Positions 13,634-20,044 of a stretch of DNA of 20,044 bases are shown one piece after another. The translations under genes and the position numbers were made by a program. Under the pieces are notes generated by a model that was not told the origin of the DNA, made no database searches, and saw only the letters and a program-made list of their open reading frames with translations. The stretch comes from an uncultured Clostridia bacterium (GTDB taxonomy: Bacteria; Bacillota; Clostridia; TANB77; CAG-508), in contig CANQES010000015.1 of the NCBI GenBank assembly GCA_947595555.1, positions 1-20,044 on the forward strand, written 5' to 3'. Within the stretch, counting starts at the first letter, position 1; every line of letters starts with the position of its first letter.

Positions 13634-14512
13634 ATGGTTACAGCAAGTTTAGTAAAAGAGCTAAGAGAAAAGACAGGAGCAGGAATGATGGACTGCAAAA
13701 AAGTTTTAACAGAGACAGATGGAGACATGGAAAAAGCAATTGAGCTATTACGTGAAAGAGGAATAGCAAAAGCAGCTAAAAAATCTGGAAGAATTGCAGC
13801 AGAAGGATTAGTTGAAGCCTATATTTCAGAAGATGGAAAAGTTGGAGCTGTTGTAGAAGTTAATTCAGAGACAGACTTTGTTGCTAAAAATGAAGAATTC
13901 AAAACATTTGTTATGAATGTAGCAAAACAAATAGTTGAAAAAAATCCAAAAGATGTAGAAGAATTATTAGCTCAAAAAGCATTAGGAGAAGAAGGAAAAA
14001 CAGTACAAGAAGTATTAGTAGAAAAAATAGCAACAATTGGTGAAAACATGAATATAAGAAGATTTGCAAGATTTGAAACAGATGGATTAATTGAAAAATA
14101 CATTCATGGAGATGGAAAAATAGCTGTTTTAGTAAATATGAAAAAAGGAAATAATGAAGTAGCTAAAGACATATGTATGCAAATAGCTGCTGCAAGACCA
14201 GAATACGTTAGAAAAGAAGAAGTACCAGCAGAAAGAGTAAGTAAAGAAATGGACATCTTAAAAGCACAGACTATGAATGAAGGAAAACCAGAAGCAATTG
14301 CTGAAAAAATTGTACAAGGAAGAATTGGAAAATTCTATGAAGAAGTTTGCTTGGTAGATCAAGTATTTGTCAAAGATCCAAATAAAAAAGTAAACCAATT
14401 ATTACAAGAAAAAGATGCAGAAGTAGTAGAATTTGCTAGATTTGAAAAAGGTGAAGGAATAGAGAAAAAAGAAGAAAATTTTGCCGAGGAAGTAATGAAC
14501 CAATTAAAATAA
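13634..14512 (+). CDS. tsf: Translation elongation factor Ts
   Basis: A 292-residue guanine-nucleotide exchange factor that recycles EF-Tu-GDP in the cytosol. The N-terminal UBA-like domain has LVKELREKTGAGMMDCKKVL (residues 6-25). The exchange motif TDFVAKN is at 80-86 within the core, followed by the dimerisation/core repeats (LIEKYIHGDGKIAVLV). A strong AAAGGAGG site precedes the ATG. Length is standard. It follows rpsB by 63 bp and ends at a strong terminator. Confidence 0.97.
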   Translation: MVTASLVKELREKTGAGMMDCKKVLTETDGDMEKAIELLRERGIAKAAKKSGRIAAEGLVEAYISEDGKVGAVVEVNSETDFVAKNEEFKTFVMNVAKQIVEKNPKDVEELLAQKALGEEGKTVQEVLVEKIATIGENMNIRRFARFETDGLIEKYIHGDGKIAVLVNMKKGNNEVAKDICMQIAAARPEYVRKEEVPAERVSKEMDILKAQTMNEGKPEAIAEKIVQGRIGKFYEEVCLVDQVFVKDPNKKVNQLLQEKDAEVVEFARFEKGEGIEKKEENFAEEVMNQLK

Positions 14513-14535
14513 AAATACATCAAAAAGGAATAAAT

Positions 14536-14587
14536 AAAAAACCACCTAATATAAATATTAATAAATATTTATGTTAGGGGTTTTTTT
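14536..14587 (+). terminator. Terminator of rpsB-tsf, abutting the cwlD start
   Basis: A long stem: AAAAAACC-A-CCTAATATAAATATT (14536-14559) pairs with AATATTTATGTTAGGGG plus T's (14564-14586), one bulged A and one G-T pair, followed by T7. The T-run ends at the base before the cwlD ATG. Confidence 0.82.
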
Positions 14588-15329
14588 ATGCTTGTAATAC
14601 AAAAAAAGAGGATACAAATAATAGCAATGTGTATGTTAATTGGCTTAATATCATTTACAATAAAAACATCAAAAGAAGATGATGATACAATAGAAACTAC
14701 GGCGACACCAGTATCTGGTAAAACTATCGTAATAGATGCTGGTCACGGAACGCCAGATGAACGGAGCAGAAAGTAGTGATGGTGTAACAGAAGCGGAAAC
14801 AAATTTAAAAATTGCACTAAAATTACAAAATTTATTGGAGACAAGTGGAAGTACAGTTGTTTTAACTCGATCTGATGAAAATGCTATTTATGATTTAGAC
14901 AGTAAAACTTTAAGACAAAAAAAAGTTTCAGACATTCACAATCGTGTAAAAATAGGAAATGAATCAAGTGCAGACATTTTTGTAAGTATTCATTTAAATA
15001 AAATCCCACAGCAACAATATTGGGGATGGCAATGTTTTTACAAAGAAGGAAATGAAGAAAGTAGTAAATTAGCTAAACAAATCCAAGAAAATTTAAATGA
15101 AGCAATTCAGAAAGATAATAAAAGAGTGGCAATGAAATTAGATACTGCTTACATTATGAAACATGTAGACATACCAATTTCTATTGTGGAATGTGGATTT
15201 TTATCTAATGCAGAAGAAGAAAAACAACTACTTGATGATGAGTATCAAAATAGATTAGCATGGGGGATATATAATGGAATAACAGATTATTTCTATGGAA
15301 AAGAAATTGACAATAAACAGAACGAATGA
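14588..15329 (+). pseudogene. cwlD: N-acetylmuramoyl-L-alanine amidase, CwlD-like, one-base frameshift
   Basis: Zinc amidase of the Amidase_3 family. CwlD works with PdaA to make muramic-delta-lactam in the spore cortex. The N-terminus MLVIQKKRIQIIAMCMLIGL is a signal anchor; residues 46-58 read TIVIDAGHGTPDE with a zinc-binding His53. The frame then breaks (stop 14774-14776). Deleting the C at 14762 joins it to GAESSDGVTEAETNLKIA, giving a 246-residue protein with all catalytic positions: DAGHG, the Glu in EAETNL, FVSIHLN, and VECGFLSN. No homopolymer lies at the break, so simple slippage is less likely; sequencing error or true mutation remain. AGGGG at 14576-14580, inside the terminator stem, is the only ribosome site for ATG 14588. 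ldh follows. Confidence 0.85.
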
Positions 15330-15335
15330 TAAAAT
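15307..15335 (+). promoter_or_regulatory. Promoter of ldh, overlapping the end of cwlD
   Basis: -35 TTGACA (15307-15312, perfect), 17-bp spacer, -10 TAAAAT (15330-15335). The -10 begins at the base after the cwlD stop codon. Confidence 0.75.
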
Positions 15336-15376
15336 TTAGGATAGTTTTAAATAGCAAAGAAAGAAGGATATAAAAA

Positions 15377-16321
15377 ATGAAAAAAGGAAAAGTGGTTTTA
15401 GTAGGAGCGGGATTCGTTGGAATGAGTATGGCATATTCTATGTTGAATAGAGGAGGAATAGGAGAACTTATTTTAGTTGATATTGATAAAAATAAAACAA
15501 TAGGGGAGGAGATGGATTTATCACATGGTCTTCCTTATGCTCCTCAAAAAATGGTAATTAAATCAGGAGATTATACAGATTGTGCAGATGCAGAAGTTGT
15601 TGTAATAACAGCAGGAGTTGCACAAAAGCCAGGTCAATCTAGACTAGAATTGGCAGGAGTAAATGCTAAAATAATGAAACAGATTACAGAATCAATCATG
15701 CAAAGTGGATTTAAAGGAAGTATTATTGTAGCAAGTAATCCAGTAGATTTAATGTCTTATATTGTTTGGAAAGTTTCTGGTTTACCAAAAAATAAAGTAA
15801 TTGGTTCAGGCACTGTATTAGATACAGCACGACTTCGCTATTTAATGGCAGATTATTTAAAAATATCAAGTAAAAATGTGCATGCATATATAATGGGAGA
15901 ACATGGAGATTCATCATTTGTTCCATGGGATCATGCATATGTTGGCTGCAAAAAAATAAAAGATATTATGAAGGACAATAATCACCCAATGGAAGATTTA
16001 AAGAAGATACATGAGGGAGTAGTAAATGCTGCTTATGAAATTATTGAAAAAAAGAAAGCAACTTATTATGGAATTGGAATGGCATTAAATAGATTAGTAA
16101 GGGCCATTATAGACGATGAAAATTCCATTTTAACAGTTTCTACGTATCTAGAAAATCAATATGGACAAAATGACATTTACATTGGGGTACCAGCTATTAT
16201 TAATAGACATGGGGTAAGAGACATATTAGAATTGGAACTAAATGATTATGAGCAAGAAAAATTAAATAATAGTTGTAAATTACTAAAAGAAAATTTTATA
16301 AATGTATATAAAAACATTTGA
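15377..16321 (+). CDS. ldh: L-lactate dehydrogenase
   Basis: A 314-residue cytosolic NAD-dependent enzyme reducing pyruvate to L-lactate. Features: Rossmann motif VVLVGAGFVGMSMA (residues 6-19), Asp35 for the NAD ribose, mobile loop AGVAQKPGQSRLEL with Gln83 (points to lactate rather than malate dehydrogenase, which has Arg), NPVD (121-124), DTARLRYLMA with Asp149 and Arg152, and the catalytic His176 in GEHGDSS. AAGGAT lies before the ATG. It has a consensus promoter inside the end of cwlD, so transcription is probably independent. The downstream glgP has its own promoter starting at the ldh stop codon. The pairing suggests glycogen breakdown feeding lactate fermentation. Confidence 0.93.
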   Translation: MKKGKVVLVGAGFVGMSMAYSMLNRGGIGELILVDIDKNKTIGEEMDLSHGLPYAPQKMVIKSGDYTDCADAEVVVITAGVAQKPGQSRLELAGVNAKIMKQITESIMQSGFKGSIIVASNPVDLMSYIVWKVSGLPKNKVIGSGTVLDTARLRYLMADYLKISSKNVHAYIMGEHGDSSFVPWDHAYVGCKKIKDIMKDNNHPMEDLKKIHEGVVNAAYEIIEKKKATYYGIGMALNRLVRAIIDDENSILTVSTYLENQYGQNDIYIGVPAIINRHGVRDILELELNDYEQEKLNNSCKLLKENFINVYKNI

Positions 16322-16346
16322 CAAAAATACAGTTTTAATGGATAAT
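16318..16346 (+). promoter_or_regulatory. Promoter of glgP, overlapping the ldh stop
   Basis: -35 TTGACA (16318-16323) contains the ldh TGA stop; 17-bp spacer; -10 GATAAT (16341-16346). It places the transcript start near 16353, before the chosen glgP start. Confidence 0.65.
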
Positions 16347-16406
16347 ATAGATATAAAAAAACATGAAGAAAAAGCAATTGAAAAATACAAAGGAGGAATA
16401 AACCAA

Positions 16407-18974
16407 ATGTATATATTTAATAGAATCACGGTAAATCCACAATTGCCAAAGAGAATAGAAAAATTGGCAACAATATCAAACAATTTATGGTGGTCTTGGA
16501 ACACTGAATTTTTAAGATTATTTCAACAAATAGACATGGATTTATGGGAAACGTCTAGTAAAAATCCAGTAAAATTTTTAAGGCACGTATCACAAGAAAG
16601 ATTAGAAAAAGTTGCAAAAGATATAAGCTTTTTAAAAGAGTATGATAAAATAGTAGAAAATTTTGAGAATTACATGAATAGCAAAAACACGTGGTTTGCT
16701 AATAAATACCCAGAAAACAAAAATGATTTAATAGCATATTTTTCAGCAGAATATGGTATAGACGAAACAATTCCAATCTATTCAGGAGGACTTGGAATAT
16801 TATCTGGTGACCATTTAAAATCAGCTAGTGATTTAGGTATTCCTATAGTTGCAGTAGGGTTATTATATAAAAATGGTTATTTCAATCAAAAAATAAATGG
16901 ATATGGACAACAAGAAACAGAGTACAAAAATATAGATTTATTTGACATGCCAATTTATCCAGTAAAAGATGAAAATGGAGAAGATTTAACAATCTATGTT
17001 AAATTCCCTAAAAGAAGATTATATCTAAAAGTTTGGGAAATTAATGTGGGAAGAGTAAAATTATATTTGCTAGACTCAGATATAGAAAAAAATAATGAAG
17101 AAGATAGAGATGTTACTTTAAAATTATATGGTGGAGACCAAGAGATGAGAATTCGTCAGGAAATTGTTTTAGGTATGGCAGGTGTGAACCTACTAACAAA
17201 ATATCTTAACTTAAATCCAACTGTATATCATATGAATGAAGGACATTCTGCTTTCTTAAATTTAGAAATAATTAAAAATATTATTAAAGAAAAACAGGTA
17301 TCATTTGAAGTAGCAAAAGATATTGCAAGTTCTAAAACAGTATTTACAACACATACACCAGTACCAGCAGGAAATGATATATTTCCACTTGACTTAGTAG
17401 AAAAATATTTTAAAGACTTTTGGCCAAGATTAGGATTATCTAGAGAAGAATTTTTAAGGTTAGGAATGAAACCAGGAAAAGATTTAGATGCAGGCTTTAA
17501 TATGGGAATTTTAGCTTTAAAAATTGCAGGAAAGAAAAATGGAGTTAGTAAATTACATGGAGCAGTTTCAAGAGAACTATTTGGTGAAGTATGGCCAAAT
17601 ATAGCAGCAAATGAATCTCCAATAGAGTATGTAACAAATGGAATACATACTTGCTCGTGGTTAGCACCAAAAATGAAAGAGCTATATAATAAGTATTTCA
17701 TTCCTTATTGGCAAGATAATATACATCAAGATTACATATGGGAAAAAGTTAAAAACATTCCTAATGATAAGCTATGGAGTGTACATGTAGAAAGAAAAGA
17801 AAAACTATTAAAATTAGTAAAAGATAATACAACAGAAAGACTAAGGCGTTCTGGATATAGTTATGAAGAAATCCATGAAATTGTTTCTAAATTAAATCCA
17901 GAAGCATTAACAATAGGATTCGCTAGAAGATTTGCAACATATAAAAGAGCTACACTTATCTTCAAAGATTTAGAAAGAATCACACAGATATTAAACAATA
18001 GCGAAAGGCCAGTTCAAATTATATTTGCAGGAAAAGCACATCCAGCTGATAAAGAAGGACAAGACTTAATAAAATATATTCATGAAATATCAATGATGCC
18101 ACAATTCAAAGGAAAAATATTTATTTTAGAAAATTATAATATTGCTATGTCAAGATATTTGATTAGCGGAGTTGATGTTTGGCTAAACAATCCAAGAAGA
18201 CCAATGGAAGCGTCTGGAACGAGTGGTCAAAAAGCATCTGTAAATGGTGTTATTAACTTTAGTGTTTTAGACGGATGGTGGGCAGAAGGATATACACAAA
18301 ACAATGGATGGACAATTGGTTCAAATGCTGAATATGATTCTTATGAAGCACAAGACATGGCAGATAGCCAAAGCATGTATAGGACTTTGGAAGAAAAAAT
18401 CATACCAATTTATTATCATAAAGATAAAAATGGATTATCTACAAAATGGTTAGAATTAATGAAAAACTCAATTATGACAACAGGTGGTAAATATAGTACG
18501 TCAAGAATGTTAGTTGATTACACAAGTAAGTTATATATTCCACTATGCAACTTAACTAAAAAATATTATAGGGATGTAGATAATGTAGCAGCATATAATT
18601 CATGGAAAAAAGATTTATATATGAATTGGAAAGATGTCAAAATCATACAAGTTGATAATTTAGATAATATTACAATTGATGCTGGAAATAATATAGAAGT
18701 AGCATGTGAAGTAGAATTACCAAATATAAATGTTGAAAATGTTACAGTTGAAACTTATTATGGCAAAATTTTAGAAGATGGTGTTGTTGAAAACGTTAGT
18801 ATAATACCAATGACATTACAAGATCAAGACGAGGAGAGAAAAAGATACTATTTTACAGCCAAAATAGAACTAACAACTGGTGGAAATTATGGTTATACTT
18901 TTAGAGTTATGCCAAAACATGAAATGTTACTAGAACCAGCTAATTTAGATTTAATTAAATGGATTACAAAATAA
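16407..18974 (+). CDS. glgP: Alpha-glucan phosphorylase (GT35, DUF3417-type)
   Basis: An 855-residue PLP enzyme that releases glucose-1-phosphate from glycogen or maltodextrin. The start at 16407 follows AAAGGAGG; an in-frame ATG at 16302 lies within ldh and ahead of the predicted promoter. The N-terminal ~110 residues are the DUF3417 module (LPKRIEKLATISNNLWWSWN). Then: AEYGIDETIPIYSGGLGILS, VYHMNEGHSAF, FTTHTPVPAGND, YVTNGIHTCSWL, GFARRFATYKRATLI, and NNPRRPMEASGTSGQKAS, with the PLP lysine at about residue 609, then NFSVLDGWWAEGY. A C-terminal beta-rich segment (after ~750) follows. This is the GT35 subtype distinct from the classic GlgP/MalP type. It ends at a strong hairpin. Confidence 0.94.
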   Translation: MYIFNRITVNPQLPKRIEKLATISNNLWWSWNTEFLRLFQQIDMDLWETSSKNPVKFLRHVSQERLEKVAKDISFLKEYDKIVENFENYMNSKNTWFANKYPENKNDLIAYFSAEYGIDETIPIYSGGLGILSGDHLKSASDLGIPIVAVGLLYKNGYFNQKINGYGQQETEYKNIDLFDMPIYPVKDENGEDLTIYVKFPKRRLYLKVWEINVGRVKLYLLDSDIEKNNEEDRDVTLKLYGGDQEMRIRQEIVLGMAGVNLLTKYLNLNPTVYHMNEGHSAFLNLEIIKNIIKEKQVSFEVAKDIASSKTVFTTHTPVPAGNDIFPLDLVEKYFKDFWPRLGLSREEFLRLGMKPGKDLDAGFNMGILALKIAGKKNGVSKLHGAVSRELFGEVWPNIAANESPIEYVTNGIHTCSWLAPKMKELYNKYFIPYWQDNIHQDYIWEKVKNIPNDKLWSVHVERKEKLLKLVKDNTTERLRRSGYSYEEIHEIVSKLNPEALTIGFARRFATYKRATLIFKDLERITQILNNSERPVQIIFAGKAHPADKEGQDLIKYIHEISMMPQFKGKIFILENYNIAMSRYLISGVDVWLNNPRRPMEASGTSGQKASVNGVINFSVLDGWWAEGYTQNNGWTIGSNAEYDSYEAQDMADSQSMYRTLEEKIIPIYYHKDKNGLSTKWLELMKNSIMTTGGKYSTSRMLVDYTSKLYIPLCNLTKKYYRDVDNVAAYNSWKKDLYMNWKDVKIIQVDNLDNITIDAGNNIEVACEVELPNINVENVTVETYYGKILEDGVVENVSIIPMTLQDQDEERKRYYFTAKIELTTGGNYGYTFRVMPKHEMLLEPANLDLIKWITK

Positions 18975-19010
18975 AAACTAGAAAAATCATTAAAACATGA
19001 AAAAAATTAT

Positions 19011-19063
19011 AAAAAATGCTTACCTTCTCAATACTATAAGTATTCAGAGGTGAGCATTTTTTA
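19011..19063 (+). terminator. Terminator of glgP
   Basis: AAAAAATGCTTACCT (19011-19025) pairs with AGGTGAGCATTTTTT (19048-19062) with one wobble; an inner AATACT/AGTATT helix extends it. The right arm ends in the T-tract. Confidence 0.85.
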
Positions 19064-19110
19064 TATTTATAATGATGTTATAATTATTTTTAGAATTTTT
19101 TATACATTAG

Positions 19111-19139
19111 TAGAAAAATATTTAAAATCATGTTATAAT
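19111..19139 (+). promoter_or_regulatory. Promoter of tRNA-Gly
   Basis: Extended -10 TGT-TATAAT (-10 at 19134-19139), 12 bp before the mature tRNA, with a weak -35 TAGAAA (19111-19116) at 17-bp spacing. Confidence 0.65.
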
Positions 19140-19151
19140 AAAGATAGTTAT

Positions 19152-19225
<74 letters not shown>

Positions 19226-19232
19226 CACCTTT

Positions 19233-19281
19233 AAAAAGAGCTAGAAACGCTGATTTTTCAACATTTTAACTCTTTTTGTTT
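19233..19281 (+). terminator. Possible terminator after tRNA-Gly
   Basis: AAAAAGAG (19233-19240) and CTCTTTTT (19270-19277) can pair across a 29-nt loop, followed by GTTTT. The long loop makes this tentative. Confidence 0.4.
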
Positions 19282-19396
19282 TAAATGTTTTTATCTTAAA
19301 CAAAAAAATTCCCATCTTTTGATTTTAACATACCAGTAATTGATATATGGAAATAGATAATGTATATGTTATGTTGAAAGTTTTTACTAAAAAATA

Positions 19397-19425
19397 TTGA
19401 CTTATAAAATTTAATATGATAAAAT
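19397..19425 (+). promoter_or_regulatory. Promoter of the CPBP-family gene
   Basis: -35 TTGACT (19397-19402), 17-bp spacer, -10 TAAAAT (19420-19425). It implies a ~130-nt leader. A second TATAAT at 19454-19459 lacks a good -35. Confidence 0.6.
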
Positions 19426-19560
19426 TTTATTGATATTAAAGAGTAATTTTCATTATAATAAAAGTATGAAATTCTAACTTTTTGCTATCAAACAGTCAGA
19501 ATTGCAAATTGTAAAGATATTAGCATTTAAAAATAAAAGAAAAAAGAAAGGAAAAAGAAA

Positions 19561-20044
19561 ATGGTAAAAACAATGAGAAAACATCCAATATTGGTAGCAA
19601 TAATTGGGTTAATAATAGGAGTAGTTTCAATAGTATATATACCAGTTGGCAAAGATAGTCCTTTACCAATGGCACTATTACGAATAGTGTTATCTGCTAT
19701 TATGATTGGAATTATGATTTTAATGGGAGCAAAAAAGTCATTATCAAACGTGAAGGAAGGATTTTCATATACATTACGCAAAAATAGGTATCTTTTAATT
19801 TTAGCTTTGATTTTAGGAATGTTAATATTTATTCCAGGAGTGCTTAATTACGGATTTTCAACAGATTTATTGATAAAAGAATTATCTTACTTTATGTTAT
19901 GTATTACAGTAGGTTTATTTGAAGAAAGCCTATTTAGAGGTGTAGTATTTCAAGGAATTTTACGAAAAACAGGAAACACGCATAAAGGTATTTGGGGAGC
20001 TGTAATAGTATCTTCTATTATATTTGGAGCAGTTCATGTTTATA
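19561..20044 (+). CDS. CPBP-family intramembrane metalloprotease, 3' truncated
   Basis: The frame starts at ATG 19561 (AAAGGAAA site before it) and is open to the right edge, giving 161 residues of an incomplete protein. Several hydrophobic segments are visible (HPILVAIIGLIIGVVSIVYI, IVLSAIMIGIMILMG, YLLILALILGMLIFIPG). The CPBP/Abi motif 1 EESLFRG and motif 2 FGAVHV, which supply the catalytic Glu-Glu and His of the Rce1-like fold, are both present; later motifs lie outside the window. Family members act in prenyl-protein processing, bacteriocin immunity or membrane signalling; nothing here points to one role. Confidence 0.85.
   Translation, partial: MVKTMRKHPILVAIIGLIIGVVSIVYIPVGKDSPLPMALLRIVLSAIMIGIMILMGAKKSLSNVKEGFSYTLRKNRYLLILALILGMLIFIPGVLNYGFSTDLLIKELSYFMLCITVGLFEESLFRGVVFQGILRKTGNTHKGIWGAVIVSSIIFGAVHVY

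Larger units (their letters stand above)
19226..19560. other. Gene-free AT-rich stretch between tRNA-Gly and CPBP protease gene
   Basis: I see no convincing coding frame here. It holds a possible tRNA-Gly terminator at its left and a promoter at 19397-19425; the remainder is AT-rich without obvious repeats. Confidence 0.6.

Noticed and set aside
16302..16406. Longer glgP start at 16302
   Set aside because: It overlaps ldh, precedes the predicted promoter and lacks a ribosome site; 16407 matches the DUF3417 N-terminus.

Overview
The window comes from a low-GC, probably anaerobic member of the Bacillota, most likely a clostridial lineage. The signs are very A-rich coding strands, AGA/GGA/ATA codon preference, strong AGGAGG ribosome sites, sigma-A promoters with 16-17 bp spacers, feoAB, L-lactate dehydrogenase, a GT35 glucan phosphorylase and a CwlD-type spore-cortex amidase. 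I cannot name a genus from sequence alone; an uncultured gut clostridium is a reasonable guess.

Region 1 (1-8604) is an array of six paralogous genes: one cut by the left edge and one frameshifted. All five genes with a visible 5' end begin with the same short class III-like (prepilin) signal, KGITLIALVITIIVLL, in which pilin Glu5 is replaced by Ala. They diverge in the middle and end in one of two adhesin-like heads. Genes 1, 2, 3 and 6 have an FGE-sulfatase/C-type-lectin-like head (IYDMSGNVWEW, RGGG, GFR). Genes 4 and 5 have a second head type (WRILxID, WLA, RPVVxL). Genes 3/4 and 5/6 are divergent pairs around nearly identical intergenic control regions, and genes 4/5 converge on a strong hairpin. 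Near-identical bodies occur under different promoter/leader types, which suggests recombination through the conserved 5' coding segment. In every member the last 100-150 bases switch to CGN and GGT/GGC codons, unlike the rest of the gene. The layout resembles a diversifying surface-protein locus (retroelement-diversified or cassette-shuffled), but no reverse transcriptase or template repeat is visible here.

Region 2 (8605-11062, minus strand) is feoAB, ferrous iron uptake; feoB is interrupted by a one-base frameshift. Region 3 (11063-12545) holds dut (dUTPase), a CarD-family transcription regulator with compact overlapping terminator/promoter signals, and a minus-strand CAT-anticodon tRNA. 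Region 4 (12546-14587) is the rpsB-tsf translation unit with a structured leader. Region 5 (14588-18974) is cwlD (frameshifted), ldh and glgP, the last two each with a promoter overlapping the stop codon of the gene before it. Region 6 (18975-20044) has a tRNA-Gly(TCC), a gene-free AT-rich stretch and the start of a CPBP-family membrane protease cut by the right edge.

Three genes (array gene 4, feoB, cwlD) each carry one apparent extra base. This could be assembly/sequencing error or real decay and should be settled with reads before any biological reading.
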